Shown piece after piece: positions 1-5,202 of a DNA stretch of 5,202 nucleotides. Source of the DNA: Candidatus Blautia intestinipullorum (lineage in GTDB: Bacteria > Bacillota > Clostridia > Lachnospirales > Lachnospiraceae); assembly GCA_019120475.1 (NCBI GenBank), contig DWVA01000328.1:1-5202 (forward strand), in the 5' to 3' direction. The notes under the pieces were generated by a model, which saw only the letters and a program-made list of their open reading frames with translations, had not been told where the DNA came from and made no database searches. Each line of letters starts with the position of its first letter. Within the stretch, counting starts at the first letter, position 1. A program made the translations under genes and the position numbers.

Positions 1-12
1 TATATATATTTA

Positions 13-41
13 TAGATTTTGTTTATAAATTGAAGTATAAT
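13..41 (+). promoter_or_regulatory. Probable sigma-A-type promoter for the desulfurase-LysR unit
   Basis: A perfect TATAAT -10 box lies at 36-41 in a very AT-rich leader. With a 17-bp spacer, the -35 position (13-18) reads TAGATT, which matches TTGACA at only three of six positions, so the -35 is weak. Transcription would begin around 48-50, giving a short 5' leader before the ATG at 73. In DNA this AT-rich a TATAAT can occur by chance, but its position just ahead of the first gene supports the call. The far upstream context is outside the window, so the gene could also be read from an upstream operon. Confidence 0.45.
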
Positions 42-72
42 AAAATTAACTTATGAAAGGAAAAATACATAT

Positions 73-1272
73 ATGGAAAAAATATATCTTGACCAGGCCA
101 GCACCTCATTTCCAAAAGCTCCCGGCGTTGCAGAAACTGTCTGTCAGTATCTCAAGGGGCCTGCTGTCAATGTAAACCGCGGTGCCTACAGCGCCGCCTA
201 TTCTGTTGAAGAACAGATCTTCGAGACACGTGAACAGCTTCGCAGGCTGTTCCATTTTTCTTCCGGAAAGGGAAAAAATGTTATCTTCACCAAAAATATT
301 ACGGAAAGTCTGAATATACTTCTGAAGGGTATTCTGCATCCCGGCGATCATGTACTTGTCACATCCATGGAACACAACGCGGTCATGCGCCCCCTGGTAC
401 AGCTTCAGGAAAACGGAGTTGCATTTGACCGGATTCCCTGCCGTCCGGACGGAAGCCTGATGCTTGCTGAAGCGGAAAAGCTTCTGCGCCCGGAGACAAA
501 GCTGCTTGTCTGTCTCCACGGATCCAATGTCTGCGGTACGCTTATGCCGGTCAGAGAAATCGGCTTATTCTGCCGCAGGCACAAAATCCTGTTCATCCTT
601 GACGCGGCCCAGACAGCAGGAGTTTTTCCCATTGATATGGAAGAATTCCACATAGACGCTCTGGCTTTTACCGGACATAAAGGACTCCGCGGGCCTCAGG
701 GCACAGGCGGGTTTCTGATCCGGGATGAGCTTGCCGCCTGTACAGTACCTCTGTTAAGCGGAGGAACAGGAAGCATTTCACATACAGAAGAGGTTCCTGC
801 CTTCCTTCCTGACCGTTTTGAGCCTGGTACGCCAAACATTCCAGGAATCCTGGGGCTGCACGCAGCGCTTTCCTTCTTAGAAAAAAATTCTATGGAAGAA
901 AATCTCCGGCACGAGATGGAGCTGACTGCATATTTCATAAACGGAATTCTCGATCTCGATCCTGAAGAAAAAGCCCTGAAGGTCATTGGTAAAAAGAATA
1001 TTGATAACCGGTGCGCAGTGGTTTCTGTCCAGACTCCGGAAATTGATATGGCAAGGGCAGCCTTTGAGCTGGATTCGGAATACGGCATTATGACAAGAGT
1101 CGGACTTCACTGTGCTCCCAGCGCCCACAAAACCCTGGGTACTTATCCTGAGGGCACCATACGTTTTTCCTTTGGCCCGGAAAACACAAAAGAGGAACTG
1201 GATAAAGCTCTCTCTGCTCTGGCAAAAATCACCGGTCTGCATCATGGGGAGGGGATAAAGAATGGATTTTAA
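73..1272 (+). CDS. Cysteine desulfurase-like class V aminotransferase (EF2568-type, possibly selenium-linked)
   Basis: This 399-residue PLP-dependent, fold-type I enzyme is complete. The family removes sulfur (or selenium) from cysteine or selenocysteine as an enzyme-bound persulfide, leaving alanine, in the cytoplasm. Visible motifs in order: N-terminal YLDQAST (residues 5-11), SMEHNAV with the PLP-stacking His101, HGSNVCGT (149-156), LDAAQTAG with Asp177 and Gln180 for the pyridine ring, TGHKG with Schiff-base Lys203, PGTPN (251-255), RVGLHCAPSAHKTLG with the probable catalytic Cys347, and TIRFS with the substrate carboxylate-binding Arg364. Length and motif order fit the EF2568-like cysteine desulfurase family, whose members often sit beside selD and other selenium genes. 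The start at 73 fits the family N-terminus; AAAGGA at 56-61 is a plausible ribosome site with a longish 11-base spacer. The 3' end overlaps the LysR gene by 11 bp, so the two are probably cotranscribed and translationally coupled. Class and fold are secure. The physiological substrate (sulfur or selenium) is inferred, and an iron-sulfur or other sulfur-transfer role remains possible. Confidence 0.9.
   Translation: MEKIYLDQASTSFPKAPGVAETVCQYLKGPAVNVNRGAYSAAYSVEEQIFETREQLRRLFHFSSGKGKNVIFTKNITESLNILLKGILHPGDHVLVTSMEHNAVMRPLVQLQENGVAFDRIPCRPDGSLMLAEAEKLLRPETKLLVCLHGSNVCGTLMPVREIGLFCRRHKILFILDAAQTAGVFPIDMEEFHIDALAFTGHKGLRGPQGTGGFLIRDELAACTVPLLSGGTGSISHTEEVPAFLPDRFEPGTPNIPGILGLHAALSFLEKNSMEENLRHEMELTAYFINGILDLDPEEKALKVIGKKNIDNRCAVVSVQTPEIDMARAAFELDSEYGIMTRVGLHCAPSAHKTLGTYPEGTIRFSFGPENTKEELDKALSALAKITGLHHGEGIKNGF
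1246..1254 (+). promoter_or_regulatory. Strong Shine-Dalgarno site for the LysR gene, inside the upstream gene
   Basis: GGGGAGGGG contains GGAGG and lies 7 bases before the ATG at 1262. It sits within the last codons of the desulfurase-like gene, so ribosomes finishing that gene at 1272 are well placed to restart on the regulator. This fixes the LysR start. Confidence 0.7.
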
Positions 1273-2158
1273 GCAGCTGGAAGCCTTTGTGGCAGTGGTG
1301 GACTACGGCAGCTTCTCTGAAGCTGCACGCCGTCTGTACCTGACTCAGCCCACGATCAGCGCCCACATCCGGGCGCTGGAGGAGGAGCTGCGCACAAAGC
1401 TGATCGTCAGGACTACAAAAAAAATTTCTGTCACAGCAAAAGGATATCAGCTTTATGACAGCGCTGTACGCATGCTGCATATCCGCAGCAATCTCCTGGA
1501 AGATTTTACAGAATCCGCCAAACGGATCATTGATCTGGGTGTCTCTACCATTCCATCTTCCTACCTGCTGCCGGAGCTTCTGGCCGAATTTGGAAAACTG
1601 TACCCCGATGTATATTTTCATTCTCTCCAGTCAGACAGCTCCGGCGCTATTGAAAGAGTTCTTGACGGAAGTGTGGATCTTAGTCTGGTAGGGCAGAATA
1701 CAGGTGAAGAAACCTGCCGATTCATCCCCTTCTGTCAGGACAGCCTGGTTATCGCTGCTCCCGTATCCGGCCGATATCTGCAAATGGCGGAAAAAAAAGT
1801 TACCTTCCGGGATTTTATAAAAGATCCTATGATCATTCGGGAAAAAGGCTCGGGCACAAAAAAAGAAATGGATCTTTTTCTTGAAAAAATGGGAATCTCG
1901 CCTACGGAGCTTAACGTAATCGCAAGGATGAACGATCTGGAAAGCATCAAAAAATCCATTGTCAACGGACTGGGGATATCCATACTCTCCGCCCGTTCGG
2001 TCCTGGATCTGGAAAAAACAAAACAGATACTTCTTTTTCCTCTGGACAAGATGGAGCATACCCGGAACTTCTATATCGTATACAGCAAAAACCGGATTCT
2101 TAAGCCGCATGTCCGGCAGTTTATTCATTTTGTGCAGAAATTTTACCAGATACCATGA
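1262..2158 (+). CDS. LysR-family transcriptional regulator, selenium-metabolism-associated type
   Basis: This is a full-length 298-residue LysR-type regulator. An N-terminal winged helix-turn-helix covers about residues 1-60; the sequence around FSEAARRLYLTQPTISAHIRALEEEL (18-43) is the classic LysR DNA-binding helix pair. A linker helix follows (about 60-88), then a periplasmic-binding-protein-like effector domain (about 90-292), which contains the typical IVNGLGISILS stretch (233-243). Such proteins work as cytoplasmic tetramers that bind near target promoters and respond to a small ligand. The N-terminal region closely resembles LysR proteins that accompany selenium-metabolism genes in Clostridia; this is from memory of the family, not a search. 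The start at 1262 is backed by the purine-rich GGGGAGGGG at 1246-1254, 7 bases upstream, and it overlaps the end of the desulfurase-like gene. Targets are unknown. Because LysR proteins usually control neighbours, the upstream enzyme locus is the first candidate, though co-directional cotranscription is not the usual divergent LysR arrangement. LysR identity is firm; the selenium subtype is moderately supported. Confidence 0.92.
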   Translation: MDFKQLEAFVAVVDYGSFSEAARRLYLTQPTISAHIRALEEELRTKLIVRTTKKISVTAKGYQLYDSAVRMLHIRSNLLEDFTESAKRIIDLGVSTIPSSYLLPELLAEFGKLYPDVYFHSLQSDSSGAIERVLDGSVDLSLVGQNTGEETCRFIPFCQDSLVIAAPVSGRYLQMAEKKVTFRDFIKDPMIIREKGSGTKKEMDLFLEKMGISPTELNVIARMNDLESIKKSIVNGLGISILSARSVLDLEKTKQILLFPLDKMEHTRNFYIVYSKNRILKPHVRQFIHFVQKFYQIP

Positions 2159-2226
2159 TCTTTACCTTTTCAGCTTATATCCCCATCATGTACAGGGCCC
2201 GTCCCATAACAGGACAGATTTATTTC

Positions 2227-2254
2227 TTGATGGATCAGGAAGTCTAAATAAAAA
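2227..2254 (+). promoter_or_regulatory. Weak candidate promoter ahead of the ABC transporter
   Basis: TTGATG at 2227-2232 (four of six matches to the -35 consensus) is followed after 16 bases by TAAAAA at 2249-2254 (four of six to the -10 consensus). A second, equally weak possibility is the TGTGATAAG stretch at 2299-2307, which resembles an extended -10 but lacks a good -35. The 183-bp gap before the ATPase gene suggests it has its own promoter, but neither site is convincing alone. Confidence 0.22.
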
Positions 2255-2283
2255 TCTTTCAAAACTGTTAGATTTCTGAAAGA
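2255..2283. repeat. 7-bp perfect inverted repeat upstream of the ABC transporter, possible operator
   Basis: TCTTTCA at 2255-2261 is repeated in inverted orientation as TGAAAGA at 2277-2283, with a 15-base spacer. It lies 59 bp before the ATPase start, in the only sizeable gap between the two gene units. The arms are AT-rich and no T-tract follows, so it is not a good terminator. It could be a binding site for a regulator of the transporter. A repeat this short may also arise by chance. Confidence 0.3.
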
Positions 2284-2341
2284 GTCTGGAAAGCGTCCTG
2301 TGATAAGATAAAGAAAAATCTATAAACATGAGGATGCGGCT

Positions 2342-3106
2342 ATGAGAGTATTAAAAACAACTGCTCTGAAGAAATATTATGGAAGCGGCCATAATCAGGT
2401 CAAAGCTCTTGACGGCGTAGATCTGGAGGTGGAAAAAGGAGAATTTGTGGCCATTGTGGGAACCTCCGGTTCCGGAAAGTCTACACTTTTGCATATGCTT
2501 GGCGGTCTGGATTATCCCACCTCCGGCAAGGTGGAAGTGGATGGAAGAGATATTTTCAGTCTGAAAAAGGATGCGCTCTGTATTTTCCGCAGAAGGAAGA
2601 TCGGCTTTGTTTTCCAGAGCTATAATCTTGTACCTGTGCTGATTGTATACGAAAACATTGTTCTTCCTATTCAGCTTGACGGAGGAAACCCGGACGAGGT
2701 TTATATACAGAATGTGGTAAAACTCCTCGGACTGGAAGAAAAACTGAACAATCTTCCCTCTCAGCTCTCCAGCGGCCAGCAGCAGCGTGTAGCCATTGCC
2801 CGGGCTCTGGCCGCGAAACCTGCCATTCTTCTGGCCGATGAGCCAACAGGAAATCTGGATTCCGCCACCAGCCAGGATGTTCTGGAACTTCTGAAGGTTT
2901 CGGGAGAACGTTTTAGCCAGACCATTGTCATGATCACACATAATGAAGAAATAGCACAGCTTGCTGACCGGATCGTACGTATTGAAGACGGAAAGATCAT
3001 CTCCGGCACCAGGAGAACTCCTGTCCAGACCTTGGCTGCCCGGAAAAAGTCCTCCGGCGGAGGCTTTCCGGAACAAAAAGGCAAAGGCGGTGCATATTAT
3101 GGCTAA
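2342..3106 (+). CDS. ABC transporter ATP-binding protein, MacB/LolD-type
   Basis: This 254-residue cytoplasmic ATPase powers an FtsX-type exporter or membrane-extraction transporter. All nucleotide-binding motifs are visible: aromatic Tyr12/Tyr13 near the A-loop, Walker A GTSGSGKST (40-48, Lys46), Q-loop FVFQSYNL (Gln92), signature LSSGQ (142-146), Walker B AILLADE (161-167, Glu167 as catalytic base), D-loop NLDS (171-174) and H-loop His200 in MITHN. ADEPTGNLD and QQQRVAIARALA are typical of the MacB/LolD/BceA group. The signature has Ser where most relatives have the first Gly of LSGGQ; this is a single-base difference (AGC for GGC). The tail after residue 225 is basic and Gly-rich, longer than the usual core. 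The start is supported by GAGGA at 2330-2334, 7 bases before the ATG. Its stop overlaps the permease start by 8 bp, indicating an operon. The substrate cannot be read from the sequence; relatives in Gram-positives handle antimicrobial peptides, lipoproteins or cell-envelope signals. Confidence 0.93.
   Translation: MRVLKTTALKKYYGSGHNQVKALDGVDLEVEKGEFVAIVGTSGSGKSTLLHMLGGLDYPTSGKVEVDGRDIFSLKKDALCIFRRRKIGFVFQSYNLVPVLIVYENIVLPIQLDGGNPDEVYIQNVVKLLGLEEKLNNLPSQLSSGQQQRVAIARALAAKPAILLADEPTGNLDSATSQDVLELLKVSGERFSQTIVMITHNEEIAQLADRIVRIEDGKIISGTRRTPVQTLAARKKSSGGGFPEQKGKGGAYYG
3085..3090 (+). promoter_or_regulatory. Ribosome binding site that sets the permease start at 3099
   Basis: AGGCGG lies 8 bases before the ATG at 3099. 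The same frame is open back to an ATG at 2961, but that longer start would run 138 bases deep inside the ATPase gene and add a 46-residue stretch unlike a permease N-terminus. From 3099 the protein begins with a short basic cytoplasmic segment and then a membrane helix, as FtsX-family permeases do. Confidence 0.6.
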
Positions 3107-4388
3107 GGTAAAGAACCGGCAAATCGTCTCTAAAATCGCCATGCGCTCTATCGCATCGCGGAAAAGCCGGAATCTGATTGCAGTTCTGGCCATTGCACTG
3201 ACCGCCCTTCTTTTTACCTCTCTGTTTACTATAGGAGGGAGCATCATTCAAAAAATGGAAGAGTCCACCATGCGTCAGGTAGGCACCAGTTACCACGCAG
3301 GATACAAATATCTCACCTGGGAACAGTATGAAAAATTGCAGAAAGACCCGGAGGTGCGGGATATCTCCTACAGAATCGCCGTGGCCTCCGCCGAAAATCC
3401 GGAGCTTCTGGAGGTTCCCACAGAGATTGGATATTATGAAGATAAAAATGAAGGCCATATGCCCAGGGAAAAATACGAAATCACCGCCAGCAGCCTGACT
3501 CTGGATGCACTTGGAATCCCCTGTGAATCCGGACAGAAAGTAACTCTCAGCTTTACTGTACGCGGAAAAAAATATCAACAGGAATTTATCCTTTCCGGAT
3601 GGTATGAGGGCGATCCGATCATGGCTGTACAGCCCTTATGCGTCTCCAGAGAATATGCAGAGGAAGTAGCTCCCATGCCTTCCTATTCTTTTCAGGAGGG
3701 CGACGGCAGCACAAGTGATATCTCCGGAAGACTAATGGCAGAATTCAATTTCCGCAATTCCTTCAATGTTGAGGGAAAAATGGCACAGCTAACCGCCCGG
3801 CTGGGATTTGAAAATGTTCCCGATGGTGTCAACTGGGCTTATATGTCCAGCTCCTTTGACCCGCAGACGGCCGTTGGAATTCTGATTCTTCTGGCAATCA
3901 TTATTCTGTCCGGCTATCTGATCATCTATAATTTTTTTTACATTAATGTATATGGAGATATCCGGTTCTACGGCCTTTTAAAAACCATTGGGACCACCGG
4001 CCGTCAGCTCCGCCGCATGGTGCGCCGTCAGGCATGGTTGCTGTCTCTGACCGGGATTCCCCTTGGACTGGTTCTTGGCTGGCTTGCAGGCAGACTTCTG
4101 CTCCCGCAGATTATAAAAAATCTGAATCTTTACGATACAGTAAATTACGATGCCTCGGCAAATCCCTGGATCTTTGCAGGAGCAGCCCTGTTTTCCCTGC
4201 TGACTGTCTATATCAGCTGTATTCGCCCCTGTCGTATTGCAGCCAGAGTTTCTCCTGTGGAAGCCGTCCGCTATACAGAAGGCCAGGAAAAAAGCAGTGT
4301 AAAACATCTAAAAAAACAACCAGCAAAAAAAGTCACTATGCGCACCTTTGCCGTAGCGAACATGAAACGGAACCGGAAAAGGCTGTAG
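3099..4388 (+). CDS. FtsX-like ABC transporter permease, N-terminal half (gene broken by frameshift)
   Basis: The start at 3099 gives 429 residues before a TAG at 4386. A basic N-terminus is followed by membrane segment 1 (about 25-47), a large extracytoplasmic domain (about 48-255), then segments 2 (about 257-280), 3 (about 310-335) and 4 (about 355-376). Between segments 2 and 3 is the FtsX-type cytoplasmic loop YGLLKTIGTTGRQLRRMVRR (291-310), which contacts the ATPase. After segment 4 comes the characteristic SPVEAVRY (385-392). This is one complete four-helix MacB/LolC-like module. The sequence then continues into NMKRNRKR, which in relatives leads straight into the first helix of a second module. 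Here it ends with Leu and TAG, while the expected continuation lies in the -1 frame. The gene overlaps the ATPase by 8 bp and almost certainly partners it. Whether this half alone is stable or functional is unknown. The family assignment is firm; the reading as half of a broken gene is strongly supported by the downstream frame. Confidence 0.85.
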   Translation: MAKVKNRQIVSKIAMRSIASRKSRNLIAVLAIALTALLFTSLFTIGGSIIQKMEESTMRQVGTSYHAGYKYLTWEQYEKLQKDPEVRDISYRIAVASAENPELLEVPTEIGYYEDKNEGHMPREKYEITASSLTLDALGIPCESGQKVTLSFTVRGKKYQQEFILSGWYEGDPIMAVQPLCVSREYAEEVAPMPSYSFQEGDGSTSDISGRLMAEFNFRNSFNVEGKMAQLTARLGFENVPDGVNWAYMSSSFDPQTAVGILILLAIIILSGYLIIYNFFYINVYGDIRFYGLLKTIGTTGRQLRRMVRRQAWLLSLTGIPLGLVLGWLAGRLLLPQIIKNLNLYDTVNYDASANPWIFAGAALFSLLTVYISCIRPCRIAARVSPVEAVRYTEGQEKSSVKHLKKQPAKKVTMRTFAVANMKRNRKRL

Positions 4389-5202
4389 TTGTAATCCTTT
4401 CCCTTTCCATGAGCCTGATACTTTTGAACAGCGTTTATACACTGGTAACCGGCTTCCGCATAGAACAATACATTTCCCGGCTGTCTATCAGTGATTTCTG
4501 CGTTACAGATGCCACGGTGGACAACACCTCTTCCGCTGTTCATAATACAGCAGATGTGCCCGAGGATTTTCTTAAAGATCTCAGATTACAGGCCAACGTG
4601 ACAGAAACAGGAAATGTATACTTCCAGAGTCTGTGGCTTACTTTTACGGAAGATGAATATCAGCGGTTCCGGGAACGGATCTGGAGCAGGACAGAGGAAC
4701 TGTTTGAAGAGTGGCTGAAAAGTATACCGGAAATAAAAGATGAGTTACAGCGCTATCAGGATAATCTCAGCGTTGACGGAAAGGTCTATGGAATTGAAAA
4801 ACTGATCTTTCAAAATCTGGAATTAAACGAGGGCAGCCTTGACTGGGAAAAATTCCAGTCCGGCGATTACATTATTGTGAATTCCATGCAGTATCACGAC
4901 AAAAAAGAGTCTGTAAACTTCTATGATGTGGGAGAGACAGTAACGCTCACCGACAGGAACGGAGAATCGAAAACCTATCAGGTGCTCGCCGTTGCCTCCA
5001 TGCCCAGCGCCGCTGAATTTCAAAGTTATGGTCTGGTGGATCTGACCTATATTCTCCCTGTAGAGGAATTTAACTGGTACTGCGGACGGCAGCAGCCCAT
5101 GAGAACTCTCTTTAACGTCAAAGATGGAACAGAAAAACAAATGGAAGAATGGCTTTCCCACGGTAGTGTAAAAAACTTTGTGGCTTTGGTAAAAAATGGC
5201 TC
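4385..5202 (+). pseudogene. C-terminal half of the same FtsX-like permease, out of frame and cut by the window edge
   Basis: From 4385 the -1 frame (relative to the upstream permease) is open for 272 codons to the end of the window. It starts with a hydrophobic segment, VVVILSLSMSLILLNSVYTL and beyond (4385-4456), which directly continues the NMKRNRKR that ends the upstream half. About 240 residues of hydrophilic sequence follow, rich in Glu, Asp, Tyr and Trp, as expected for the second large extracytoplasmic domain. The stretch from about 4688 to 4780 is strongly charged and probably helical. No suitable start codon with a ribosome site precedes the hydrophobic segment; the first ATG in this frame (about 4409) falls within the helix. 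This piece is therefore not an independent gene but the remainder of one large two-module permease of roughly 800 residues. The final membrane helices and the natural stop lie beyond the window. Restoring one base near 4381-4382 would rejoin both halves. Confidence 0.8.

Noticed and set aside
1791..1798. Eight-A run in the LysR gene, and a similar eight-T run at 3932-3939 in the permease, as phase-variation tracts.
   Set aside because: Both runs are in frame in their genes and encode ordinary residues (Glu-Lys-Lys and Asn-Phe-Phe-Tyr). Runs of this length are common, and nothing shows variation.
2201..2215. GTCC/GGAC short stem after the LysR gene as a transcription terminator.
   Set aside because: The stem is only 4 bp with a 7-base loop, and the following sequence is merely T-rich without a continuous T-tract.
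2961..3098. Longer permease start at 2961, adding 46 residues.
   Set aside because: It lies deep within the ATPase gene in another frame, gives a stretch unlike FtsX permeases, and a better-placed ATG with a ribosome site exists at 3099.
2351..3247. Long open frame on the minus strand (298 codons) opposite the ATPase.
   Set aside because: It is a shadow of the ATPase and the permease start. Its translation shows no recognisable domain, while the + strand has a full set of ABC motifs.
4606..4632. GNVYFQS in the permease C-terminal half, resembling a viral protease site (ENLYFQS).
   Set aside because: The key first Glu is absent and the match sits in an ordinary extracytoplasmic domain, so it is coincidence.
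4823..5161. Minus-strand open frame of 112 codons near the right edge.
   Set aside because: It is antisense to the permease continuation, has no recognisable domain, and is best explained as a shadow frame.

Overview
The window looks like chromosomal DNA from an anaerobic Firmicute, most likely a Clostridia/Lachnospiraceae-type gut bacterium. This rests on moderate GC in the genes, an AT-rich leader at the left edge, purine-rich Shine-Dalgarno sites, and protein families typical of that group. It is inference; no rRNA or tRNA is present. All supported genes lie on the + strand.

Bases 1-72 are an AT-rich leader with a good TATAAT box. Bases 73-2158 hold a tightly coupled two-gene unit: a PLP-dependent class V aminotransferase of the cysteine desulfurase family (EF2568-like), overlapping by 11 bp a LysR-family regulator that resembles the LysR type found with selenium-metabolism genes. 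Together they suggest the downstream end of a selenium-utilisation locus, where the desulfurase-like enzyme would mobilise sulfur or selenium from (seleno)cysteine and the regulator would respond to selenium or sulfur status. No selD, yedF or selenium-dependent hydroxylase gene lies inside the window, so this link rests on family resemblance.

Bases 2159-2341 are a 183-bp intergenic gap with a 7-bp perfect inverted repeat and only weak promoter-like sequence. Bases 2342-5202 hold a MacB/LolD-type ABC exporter: an ATPase with all nucleotide-binding motifs (with LSSGQ in place of LSGGQ), then a large FtsX-like permease overlapping it by 8 bp. The permease reading frame is broken near 4377-4388. 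The first half (429 residues, four membrane segments) ends at a TAG, while the rest of the protein continues without a stop in the -1 frame from about 4385 to the window edge. A single lost base, probably a G in AAAAGG(G)CT, explains this. The window therefore shows either a recently inactivated transporter or a sequence error.

I did not find a clearly novel system. The best leads are the frameshift placed between the two permease halves and the putative selenium-linked enzyme/regulator pair.
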